Of a stretch of 8,067 bases of DNA, positions 1 to 6,043 are shown piece by piece. The notes under the pieces are model-generated. The model did no database searches. It saw only the letters and a list, made by a program, of their open reading frames with translations, and was not told where the DNA came from. This DNA is from Nanobdellota archaeon. GTDB taxonomy: Archaea > Nanobdellota > Nanobdellia > Pacearchaeales > UBA12030. Positions within the stretch are counted from its first letter, which is position 1. The number at the start of each line of letters is the position of its first letter. The stretch spans positions 1 through 8,067 of the forward strand of contig JACZVS010000019.1 in assembly GCA_022572525.1 (NCBI GenBank), in the 5' to 3' direction. The translations under genes were made by a program, and so were the position numbers.

Positions 1-49
1 AAGACTAAATGTTTTTTAAAATTCGCATATTAGACAATGGAGCAAACCA

Positions 50-96
50 AAAAACTAAAACCAATAACTAAAAACTAACAAACTAATAACTAAATT
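50..96. repeat. AACTAA-rich imperfect short repeats
   Basis: This A+C-rich stretch consists of degenerate repeats of AACTAA and AATAACTAA. For example, AATAACTAAA occurs at 63-72 and again at 85-94, with AAACTAA variants between. The copies are imperfect and show no regular period, so this is not a CRISPR array. Low-complexity AACTAATAACTAA strings are something I associate with Bacteroidota intergenic DNA; that is recollection, not a search result. Confidence 0.6.
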
Positions 97-105
97 AATT
101 TATTC

Positions 106-136
106 TTTGATCTTTTTCAAAATATTTCCACCTTTG
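106..136 (+). promoter_or_regulatory. Possible Bacteroidota-type promoter of the nrnA-like gene
   Basis: TTTG at 106-109 is followed after 19 nt by CACCTTTG at 129-136. The known Bacteroidota sigma factor consensus is TTTG, about 17-23 nt, then TAnnTTTG, so this differs by one base (CA for TA). It lies about 113 nt upstream of the first gene's start codon. Such a short motif can occur by chance in AT-rich DNA, so the call is weak. Confidence 0.3.
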
Positions 137-204
137 CAAAATTTTTTCCTGTAAAAAAACATACAACTCTATGCGTATGACGCTGTACACAGAGCAAAGG
201 CAAA

Positions 205-217
205 AGCGTTGAACGCT
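205..217. repeat. Small perfect palindrome in the leader
   Basis: AGCGTT, one G, then AACGCT form perfect 6-bp inverted arms around a single base. An outer inverted pair, GTATGA at 175-180 and TCATAC at 222-227, encloses it. The element sits 32 bp before the first start codon and has no T-run, so it is not a terminator. It may be a folded leader or a decayed intergenic repeat. Confidence 0.45.
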
Positions 218-228
218 ATGCTCATACT

Positions 229-246
229 AAATCTGTAAAATCTGTG
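229..246 (+). repeat. Doubled AAATCTGT next to the start codon
   Basis: AAATCTGT occurs at 229-236 and again at 238-245, giving a 9-bp tandem period that ends four bases before the ATG at 250. Similar 'ATCTGTAAAATCTGTGG' strings are familiar to me from Bacteroidota intergenic regions, which is one of the reasons for assigning the left end of the window to that phylum. No Shine-Dalgarno sequence is present between this repeat and the ATG, which also fits Bacteroidota. Confidence 0.5.
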
Positions 247-249
247 GTT

Positions 250-1269
250 ATGAAAGACCTTTCTACTATAAGGCAATTATTAAGCCAGCCCAAAAATATT
301 GCTATCATAATCCATCATAACCCTGATGCTGATGCGCTTGGTTCAGGGCTTGGGTTATCAAATTATTTGCAAAAAAAGGGGCACCAGGCCAAGGTAATTT
401 CACCTTCCGACTTTCCTGACTTTCTGGAATGGATGCAAGGGAGCAAAGAGGTACTTATTTATAATGATAAAATAAAAAGCAAAATACAAAGCCTGTTAGA
501 AAGTGTTGATATTATCTTTTGCCTCGACTTTTCTTCCCTGAACCGTATCAATGAAATGGGAGAAATGCTGGGAAATGTCAAGGGAAAAAAGATACTAATA
601 GACCATCATCTTGAACCTGAAAAATTTCCAGACCTGCAGGTATGGGATGACAAAGCTTCAGCCACAGCAGAACTGGTCTTTGAACTTATTAAATTTTTTG
701 GTGATAAAAGTCTTATTACCACCGATATTGGTGAATGTCTCTATGCCGGCATCATGACAGATACAGGTTCATTCAGGTATCCAAGCACTTCTAAGGCGGT
801 TCATCTGATCATAGCAGAATTAATAGATATTGGTATCAATATTACAAAGGTTCATAAACTTATCTATGATAACTATTCAGAAAAACGCTTGAGATTTTTG
901 GGTTATGCGTTAAAAGACAAGCTTGTGGTGCTGAAAAAATACAGTACCGCTTATATTTCCATTAACGCAGCAGAGATGAAAAAATATAATGTCAAAACAG
1001 GTGATACCGAAGGATTGGTAAATTATGCGCTCTCTATCAAAGGGATCGTGTTTGGCGCCTTGATCACTGAAAGGAAAAAAGAGGTCCGGCTTTCGTTCCG
1101 TTCTGTGGGTGATTTTTCGGTAAATGACCTGGCAAGAAAACATTTTGACGGTGGAGGACACACCAATGCTGCCGGGGGTAAATCTGAGCTTACCTTTGAC
1201 CAAACCATTAAAAAATTTGTTGATTTATTAGCTGATTATAAAGATTTATTGGTTGATAACTATGAATAA
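250..1269 (+). CDS. nrnA: DHH/DHHA1 phosphoesterase, NrnA-like (nano-RNase / pAp phosphatase)
   Basis: Predicted cytoplasmic metal-dependent phosphoesterase of 339 aa, the usual length for NrnA. Family members degrade very short RNA oligomers (some cleave pApA) and dephosphorylate 3'-phosphoadenosine 5'-phosphate. The full DHH motif set is visible: HNPDADALGS at residues 23-32, the aspartate of CLDF (D93), DHH at 118-120 and TDTGS with D171. The C-terminal DHHA1 domain carries GGGHTNAAGG at 301-310, its substrate-binding loop. I chose the ATG at 250 over the in-frame GTG at 244 because family proteins begin close to this point and the GTG falls in an upstream repeat. The gene stands alone with no operon partner. 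The sequence resembles Bacteroidota homologues, unlike the archaeal-looking genes to its right. The family is clear; which substrate dominates cannot be told from sequence. Confidence 0.93.
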   Translation: MKDLSTIRQLLSQPKNIAIIIHHNPDADALGSGLGLSNYLQKKGHQAKVISPSDFPDFLEWMQGSKEVLIYNDKIKSKIQSLLESVDIIFCLDFSSLNRINEMGEMLGNVKGKKILIDHHLEPEKFPDLQVWDDKASATAELVFELIKFFGDKSLITTDIGECLYAGIMTDTGSFRYPSTSKAVHLIIAELIDIGINITKVHKLIYDNYSEKRLRFLGYALKDKLVVLKKYSTAYISINAAEMKKYNVKTGDTEGLVNYALSIKGIVFGALITERKKEVRLSFRSVGDFSVNDLARKHFDGGGHTNAAGGKSELTFDQTIKKFVDLLADYKDLLVDNYE

Positions 1270-1630
1270 AAAAATATAGATGGATAAAAATTTTGAAATA
1301 TTAAAGGAGAAAGTTAAATTTGAAATGGAAAAAATTTAAATATGCTTTAGGTTTTATCGTAATTCTTACAGGAGGATTGATTAGTTTAACATTAAATGAT
1401 ACAGATAGTAATTTTAAGGATTTTTTATTAGGTGTTGGAATAATAATTGATTTTCTTGCAAGTTTTTATTTAGTTAAATTAAATAATCTAATTAAAAAAA
1501 TAAGAGACTTGCGAGAAAGAAAAGTAGAAAAACAGGAACTAGTCAATTTCTTAGAGACAATTGAGAATGTTTGCTTAATTCTGAAAGAGCTAATTGTAAG
1601 GGTAAAAGAGAATAGAGATACATTAGCATC
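1270..1630. other. Inferred junction zone between bacterial-like and archaeal-like DNA
   Basis: Left of this zone is a Bacteroidota-like gene with a matching leader; right of it is an archaeal-type SMC coil. The zone encodes two predicted membrane segments (to about 1480) that do not occur in SMC proteins, then a short A-run near 1493-1500, then an increasingly purine-rich coiled-coil sequence. No target-site duplication, integrase or terminal inverted repeat is visible. The exact breakpoint cannot be placed from sequence alone; it could be an assembly join or a real recombination point. Confidence 0.45.
1303..1310 (+). promoter_or_regulatory. Strong Shine-Dalgarno before a TTG start
   Basis: AAAGGAGA lies 9 nt before the TTG at 1320. 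No in-frame ATG lies nearby, so this site is the main support for initiation of the membrane/SMC-like gene at the TTG. Bacteroidota rarely depend on such sites, so it may belong to DNA of a different origin from the gene on its left. Confidence 0.5.
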
Positions 1631-2702
1631 GCCTCAAAAATTTGAGACTGTTAGAAAACTTGAGATTGAGAGTGGGATTATAGGGGGAGAGATTTCAAGG
1701 ATAAAATTGCTTGTGAAGAGAGGAAAAGAAGAGAATGAAAGACTCAACAAACTGATTAAAGAGATAGATCAGCAACTTCAAGGAGTTTCAATAGAAGAGA
1801 GGAGTACAGAAGAGCTTGAAAAAGGTTTTGAGAAAAGGTTCAAAGATTTTTTTGAGAAAAGGAACAAGCTTGAGAAGCAGCTTAGAGAGAAAGAAGAGGA
1901 AATTAAGAAGAAAGAAGAAAGGCAATGGCAAGTAGAAAGCGGATTAAAGCAGATAGAGATTGAAAATGCCAGAATTGATGAAACACTAAGAAACTTGAAG
2001 GAAGAAATTCAGCCTTATGAAAAATTTGTTGAGAGGGCAAAAACAGTAAGAAAAAGTGAGCAAAAGTTGCAGCAAGAAATTCAAAGTAAGCAGCAAAGGC
2101 TTGAGAGCCTTGGCGGAATAAATCTAAGGGCACTTGAAGTTTATGAAGAGGCCAAAGCCGAATTTGATTCAATTGTCGAGAAGGCAAATAAGCTTGAATC
2201 AGAAAAAGGAGAAATTCTGAATGTAATAACTGAGATTGACAAGAGAAAGAAAAAAGAGTTTATGAAAACTTTTACAGCGATAGAAGAGAACTTTACTAGA
2301 ATCTTTTCAAAGCTGGCTGTCAAGGGGCAAGCTTTTCTTGAACTAGAGAATAAGGAAAATCCTTTTAAAGAAGGATATGGAATTGACATCCGAATCAAAC
2401 TTGGAAGGGGAAAATATCTCGACACAAGAAGTCTGAGTGGAGGAGAAAAGTCTCTGACCGCTTTATCATTTATATTTGCAATTCAGGAGTACAAGCCACA
2501 TCATTTCTATCTTTTAGATGAGGTAGATGCTGCTCTTGACAAACGAAACAGCGAAAGGCTTGCCCTTCTCATAAAGGAGTATGTGAAGAAAGCTCAATAC
2601 ATAAGCATAACACACAATGATGCAATGATCTTTGCAGCTGACAAGTTATATGGAGTCAGCATGCAGAATGGAGCTTCTAAAGTTGTTAGCCTGAAGCTTT
2701 AA
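1320..2702 (+). CDS. Two-TM N-terminus joined to C-terminal half of an SMC ATPase (chimeric or truncated)
   Basis: 460 aa from a TTG start. Residues 9-25 and 36-53 are hydrophobic and look like two membrane segments separated by a short polar loop (NDTDSNFKD). Residues about 55-310 are a charged coiled coil. The remainder is the C-terminal SMC head: NLRALEVYEE at 268-277, ABC signature LSGGEKSL at 372-379, Walker B FYLLDEVDAALD at 396-407 with E401 as the expected catalytic acid, and H432 as the switch histidine. It ends GVSMQNGASKVVSLKL, as in archaeal SMC. The hinge and the N-terminal Walker A half are absent, so it cannot bind ATP as SMC does without a partner. Full SMC has about 1,150-1,200 residues and no membrane segments. 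The simplest explanation is an SMC gene whose 5' part was replaced by unrelated DNA, by assembly error or rearrangement. A real membrane-anchored half-SMC is the less likely alternative. The 3' end overlaps convergent pyrC by 17 bp. Confidence 0.75.
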   Translation: MKWKKFKYALGFIVILTGGLISLTLNDTDSNFKDFLLGVGIIIDFLASFYLVKLNNLIKKIRDLRERKVEKQELVNFLETIENVCLILKELIVRVKENRDTLASPQKFETVRKLEIESGIIGGEISRIKLLVKRGKEENERLNKLIKEIDQQLQGVSIEERSTEELEKGFEKRFKDFFEKRNKLEKQLREKEEEIKKKEERQWQVESGLKQIEIENARIDETLRNLKEEIQPYEKFVERAKTVRKSEQKLQQEIQSKQQRLESLGGINLRALEVYEEAKAEFDSIVEKANKLESEKGEILNVITEIDKRKKKEFMKTFTAIEENFTRIFSKLAVKGQAFLELENKENPFKEGYGIDIRIKLGRGKYLDTRSLSGGEKSLTALSFIFAIQEYKPHHFYLLDEVDAALDKRNSERLALLIKEYVKKAQYISITHNDAMIFAADKLYGVSMQNGASKVVSLKL

Positions 2703-3948
2703 CCCAGTTTGTTCTATGGTAATTCCCTCTAACAATTGTTGCTTCAACTCTACCCGGAAAAGTCTGGCCTTCGAAGGGACTCCAGCCGCATTTTGTTCGC
2801 AACATGCTTCTTGTCACCGTCGTTGGAGCATTAGGATTAATAACAGTAAAAGAACCAACATAACCTTCTTTTATTTCTCCATATCTATCATCTCTGAAAC
2901 GGCTGAAAATCCTTCCAGGATTGTAGGCTGCAACCTCTGCTAGCCTTTGAGGGGTCATGCCCCTATCAAGGAGCCATGTTGTGAATGATCCAAATGTGTC
3001 TAAATAGGGCATTCCTGAAGCTCCTTTCTCCTTATCTGCCATAGTATGAGGAGCATGATCTGTTTCAAGAAGTTCTATTTGTCCTTCTTTTAATCCAGAC
3101 TCTAGTGCTTCGGTGTCGTCTAATGTCCTCAGAGGAGGATTTACTTGCTTCTTTTTTCGGTCTATGCTTAAAAGTCCAGGATATACATGTCCTGGAGTAA
3201 CTCCTGCTGTCACCTTTATTCCTCTTCTTCGGGCGCTTATTTTTAACTCTAATGCCTCCATAGTTGAAATATGTGTTATATGACCGTCAAAACTATTTTC
3301 ATCTGTAGCCTTTATTGCACCTGCCGCTCCTTTTATTTCAGCTTCTCTTGGCCTTCTCATTTCATGCGAGACTGCTCCTTCATGTGCTCTTAGAACATTA
3401 GGAGATTCACAATGAAATGCAACAAATCTTCCCCTATAACCCTTCTGCGAGAGAACTGGATCTATATCTTCATCTCTCTCAAATCCACAGTTGCCTGTAC
3501 TATTACCCAGATACACTTTTGCCGGTGCATTAATATCAAATGGCTTAGAACCAGGCATGATAACATAATATAGAACAGTATCAACAAGAGATTTTTTAGC
3601 TAGCTGTTTCTTTTTCTCATACACTTCAAGGGTTGATGTAGGAATAGGATCATTCGGCATCGCCATGAAAGCTGTTATTCCGCCATTGATAGCAGCTTCT
3701 GAAGCTGTCCTGAAGTCTTCTTTGTAACTCCAGTCTTGCCCAGGCTCATCAAAGGGAGCTTCTCTGGCATGAACATGAATATCGATGAAACCAGGAAAGA
3801 TCATGAATTCCGCTGGGAATTTATGAGTTACATTTCCCGACACTCCTTTTACTACCTTCTCTATAAGACCAGCAGCATTAACCTCCACATAGCCATAAAA
3901 TTCATCTTCGTGAGTTACAAATCTTCCTTCTATAATTGTATTGCTCAT
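2686..3948 (-). CDS. pyrC: Dihydroorotase
   Basis: Catalyses the reversible cyclisation of N-carbamoyl-L-aspartate to L-dihydroorotate, the third step of UMP synthesis, in the cytoplasm. The 420-aa length is typical of the amidohydrolase-type enzyme. Metal and substrate residues are visible: DIHVHAR at 56-62, K144 in KVYLGNSTG (a candidate carboxylated metal-bridging lysine), H179 in FHCES, H226 in THIS, NPPLR at 270-274, and TDHAPHT at 296-302 holding the catalytic aspartate D297. The histidine-rich loop reads TPGH (251-254) where many members have TPHH. The ATG has no Shine-Dalgarno, but a TATA-like TTTTATAA lies 21 nt upstream, suited to a leaderless transcript. The gap from the pyrD stop is 21 nt, so it may also be read through from pyrD. 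Its last 17 bp are antisense to the end of the SMC-like gene. Function is well supported by the motifs and by the neighbouring pyrimidine genes. Confidence 0.95.
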   Translation of the reverse strand: MSNTIIEGRFVTHEDEFYGYVEVNAAGLIEKVVKGVSGNVTHKFPAEFMIFPGFIDIHVHAREAPFDEPGQDWSYKEDFRTASEAAINGGITAFMAMPNDPIPTSTLEVYEKKKQLAKKSLVDTVLYYVIMPGSKPFDINAPAKVYLGNSTGNCGFERDEDIDPVLSQKGYRGRFVAFHCESPNVLRAHEGAVSHEMRRPREAEIKGAAGAIKATDENSFDGHITHISTMEALELKISARRRGIKVTAGVTPGHVYPGLLSIDRKKKQVNPPLRTLDDTEALESGLKEGQIELLETDHAPHTMADKEKGASGMPYLDTFGSFTTWLLDRGMTPQRLAEVAAYNPGRIFSRFRDDRYGEIKEGYVGSFTVINPNAPTTVTRSMLRTKCGWSPFEGQTFPGRVEATIVRGNYHRTNWVKASG

Positions 3949-3969
3949 TTTGTTGATTATAGAAATACC

Positions 3970-3977
3970 TTATAAAA
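3970..3977 (-). promoter_or_regulatory. TATA-like box, possible leaderless promoter of pyrC
   Basis: On the minus strand TTTTATAA is centred about 25-26 nt upstream of the pyrC ATG. Archaeal TATA boxes sit about 26 nt before the transcription start, so a transcript would begin at or next to the ATG. The box overlaps the pyrD stop codon and lacks the longer element found before pyrD and pyrF. Chance occurrence is quite possible in AT-rich DNA. Confidence 0.35.
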
Positions 3978-5127
3978 TTTCAGTTCCTCTTCTACTCTCA
4001 GCCTGAAATTCCGATAGTGAAGTGTAGCCTCTAGCTCGAAGTTTATCTTCAACGCCTTTAGCCATCTCTAATAATAAGCCAAAGCCGCCAAATATGTAGG
4101 GTGTATAGCCTTCTAGAGCATTTGCTCCTGCTTCAAATGCTGCCCATGCTTGATCTGCAGAATCTATTCCGCCTGTTGCAATAATTAATGCATTTGGAAA
4201 GGCAGCTCTTGCATCTATGATTGCTCTTTGCCTGTATTCTTGAAGAAATCTTCCACTTCTACCAGCAGAAGGATAACCCCAATCTTCAGAAGGAACTTTT
4301 TCCTTTGGCACCATATAAGTATTAACAACAACTAAACCATCTCCGCCGCCATCTAACCAAGCTTCAGATAATTCAAGAGCTTCTGTTCTTTTTTCAAGGC
4401 TATCATCATACGGCCCTATTTTTAGTAATGCTGGACGGTCGCGGGCAGTTTCTTTCACACGTTGTGCGTATCTTTTGAATGTGGATGGTTTTCTGAGTAA
4501 TCTTAATGCATCTGTATTTGGAGAGAACGAATTCCATACATAACCATCCACATATCGATCAAGCTCTTTCAGAAGAGTCTCTGTTTCTTGGGAAGCTACA
4601 TCCAAACTATCAGCATTAGGAGGAATACCACATATACTTGCCAAGATAACACCTTTGCCTCCAGATTCTCTGTAAGACTGTAACTTTCTTTTAGCATAAG
4701 GAAGACCTTGAGAAGGAAACCCTTGTGCATTGTACAAATCATCATTTTTCTCATCAACAGCAACCCTAGGCCTAGCATTTCCTGCCCTCTCAGGAACAAT
4801 GATTGTTCCAACTTCCTGAAATCCAAATATGTGAGAAAGTGGACCAATAACGTCTCCATTTTTATCTAGTCCAGCTGCAGTGCCGAAAGGCATTACTTCG
4901 TGGCCTGCTAAAGTAATATGTAAATTCGGGAAATCAAACTGTGGTGAAATTCTTTCCATAACCCCTTCAAATTCGTTTAATGCCTCTAATGCAAGCTCGT
5001 GAACACGTTCAGGGTCTCCATCAGCACGACGATAAGCAGCTTGGCGTACAATTCTTCTAAAGAACTCAGGCTTTTCAAGCCCTTCAGTAAAGGCTGTTTG
5101 CTCAATCCATTTAACCCATTTAACCAT
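3970..5127 (-). CDS. pyrD: Dihydroorotate dehydrogenase, class 2 type
   Basis: FMN enzyme oxidising dihydroorotate to orotate, fourth step of UMP synthesis; 385 aa. FMN and substrate motifs in order: AAGLDKNG at 84-91, GTIIVPERAGNARPRV at 107-122, N133 with GF at 136-137, NSFSPNT at 199-205, K236 in LKIG, NT at 269-270, GRSGRFL at 289-295 and ATGGID at 317-322. The serine before PNT (S202) aligns with the catalytic Ser175 of E. coli class 2 enzyme; class 1 enzymes use cysteine there. The helix around DPERVHELA (38-46) matches the class 2 N-terminal domain, which binds membrane quinone. No pyrK lies nearby, which agrees with class 2. The ATG at 5127 has AAAGGA a few bases upstream and a shared promoter element at 5145-5164. 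The N-terminus contains a 9-bp tandem duplication (VKWVKW). Confident in the enzyme; the electron acceptor is inferred. Confidence 0.94.
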   Translation of the reverse strand: MVKWVKWIEQTAFTEGLEKPEFFRRIVRQAAYRRADGDPERVHELALEALNEFEGVMERISPQFDFPNLHITLAGHEVMPFGTAAGLDKNGDVIGPLSHIFGFQEVGTIIVPERAGNARPRVAVDEKNDDLYNAQGFPSQGLPYAKRKLQSYRESGGKGVILASICGIPPNADSLDVASQETETLLKELDRYVDGYVWNSFSPNTDALRLLRKPSTFKRYAQRVKETARDRPALLKIGPYDDSLEKRTEALELSEAWLDGGGDGLVVVNTYMVPKEKVPSEDWGYPSAGRSGRFLQEYRQRAIIDARAAFPNALIIATGGIDSADQAWAAFEAGANALEGYTPYIFGGFGLLLEMAKGVEDKLRARGYTSLSEFQAESRRGTEIL

Positions 5128-5144
5128 TTTTTCCTTTCATCCTA

Positions 5145-5164
5145 TAGTGTGGAAAAATATTTAA
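5145..5164 (-). promoter_or_regulatory. TATA-containing promoter element before pyrD (copy A)
   Basis: Minus strand reads TTAAATATTTTTCCACACTA; with the preceding T the TATA box is TTTAAATA at 5158-5165, and AT-rich sequence precedes it. CACTA ends exactly 17 nt before the pyrD ATG. The same element, lacking one A, precedes pyrF at the same distance. With the usual archaeal spacing of about 26 nt, transcription would start roughly 8 nt before the ATG. The CCACACTA part lies between TATA box and start site, where a repressor could block transcription; that role is an inference. Confidence 0.7.
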
Positions 5165-5171
5165 ATTTATT

Positions 5172-6032
5172 TTATTTAGGCTCATATCCAATTTCAGGAA
5201 CAGGATGATTAACTCCAAGCTCTGCAAGCCAATCGCAAACTTGTGAAGTAAATTCCTCCTTCAACATCGGATATACTTTAGTTAGAACTCTTATTATAGG
5301 AGCTCTATTCTTCAGCTTTCCATCTAAAACAGATTCGGTTAAGTGCTGTTTTATGTAGTCTGGATTTCCTCGTAGGAAGTTCACCGCCCATTTTTCTTTA
5401 TCACTTAAGTAGCTTCCAAGTTCATTATAGCCAGAAATTGAAAGACGCTCTTCTTGCCTTCCGATCCGGAAGAAAGCATCAGTCATTTGTACAAGAGAAA
5501 TACTCTTTACTCCTTCTTTTTGAAGTGCTTCTCCCCCCTGGAGTCTATCAAAATATGAAAAGCTAAAATCAACTACCCCTCCAGCCGCTCTTATCACTTC
5601 TATCCATGAAATTTCACTCTCTCCTGTTGTTCTTAAATCTGCAACGGGCAGGACTCTTTCTCCTTGCTTAACTTTACCAACAATTCTATCTTTAAGACCA
5701 TAACCCTTGGCTTCCTTCCTAATAGTAACGTGTGGCAATCCCAATCTAAGTGCTACAGGTATAGAGAAGAGGAGATCTCTAAGTTCTCCTCCAGAAATTC
5801 TGTCTATAGTATTGGCTTCCATAAATTTAGAAAGATACTCTGAAACGTCTGCTATAACTCCCTCCCATTCCACAGGGTAATTCTGGAATTCTCCGCAATT
5901 AACATACACAGGACTTATCTTTCTACTTCTTAGGATCCATGGGTCTTTGTGATTTGAATCAAACGCTCCTACATTCCATATCCTTCTTGCATTACGTTCA
6001 AACAATCTTTCTTCAAGTTCAGTTATTCCCAT
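5172..6032 (-). CDS. pyrE: Orotate phosphoribosyltransferase-like protein with C-terminal extension
   Basis: Expected to join orotate and PRPP to give OMP, the fifth step of UMP synthesis; context between pyrF and pyrD strongly supports this. Visible type I PRTase features: SPVYVN at 40-45 (N-terminal orotate region), ISGGELRDLLFSIPVALRLGLP at 79-100, RKEAKGYG at 105-112 with the catalytic-loop lysines, and the PRPP loop VADLRTTGES at 130-139. The PRPP loop normally holds two adjacent acids (ED or DD); here the first is alanine. At 286 aa it is some 70-80 residues longer than usual PyrE, the extra part being a mostly helical C-terminus from about 200. The ATG follows the pyrF stop by 11 nt with no Shine-Dalgarno, so it is probably cotranscribed with pyrF. 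Alternatives are a divergent subfamily of PyrE in small-genome lineages or a PRTase with altered substrate; I favour the former. Confidence 0.8.
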   Translation of the reverse strand: MGITELEERLFERNARRIWNVGAFDSNHKDPWILRSRKISPVYVNCGEFQNYPVEWEGVIADVSEYLSKFMEANTIDRISGGELRDLLFSIPVALRLGLPHVTIRKEAKGYGLKDRIVGKVKQGERVLPVADLRTTGESEISWIEVIRAAGGVVDFSFSYFDRLQGGEALQKEGVKSISLVQMTDAFFRIGRQEERLSISGYNELGSYLSDKEKWAVNFLRGNPDYIKQHLTESVLDGKLKNRAPIIRVLTKVYPMLKEEFTSQVCDWLAELGVNHPVPEIGYEPK

Positions 6033-6043
6033 TTTATATCTGA

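Noticed and set aside
50..96. AACTAA-rich repeats as a CRISPR array or iteron origin
   Set aside because: Units are short and irregular, with no spacers, no fixed period and no replication or cas genes nearby.
1280..1339. A 19-codon ORF (MDKNFEILKEKVKFEMEKI) between the two plus-strand genes, overlapping the start of the SMC-like gene
   Set aside because: It is very short, has no ribosome-binding site of its own and no recognisable family; it could be a remnant, but nothing supports it as a gene.
1903..2425. Open frames on the minus strand inside the SMC-like gene
   Set aside because: They are antisense to a clearly conserved coil and ATPase head and contain low-complexity F, L and S runs typical of purine-rich DNA read backwards.
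5107..5124. Tandem GTTAAATGG repeat at the pyrD N-terminus
   Set aside because: Two copies of 9 bp that stay in frame (VKWVKW); a small slippage duplication, with no sign of a regulatory role.
5120..5140. An upstream ATG mini-frame (MKGKNG) overlapping the pyrD start out of frame, which might act as a regulatory leader peptide
   Set aside because: The transcription start predicted from the TATA box falls at about 5135, after this ATG, so it would probably not be transcribed.
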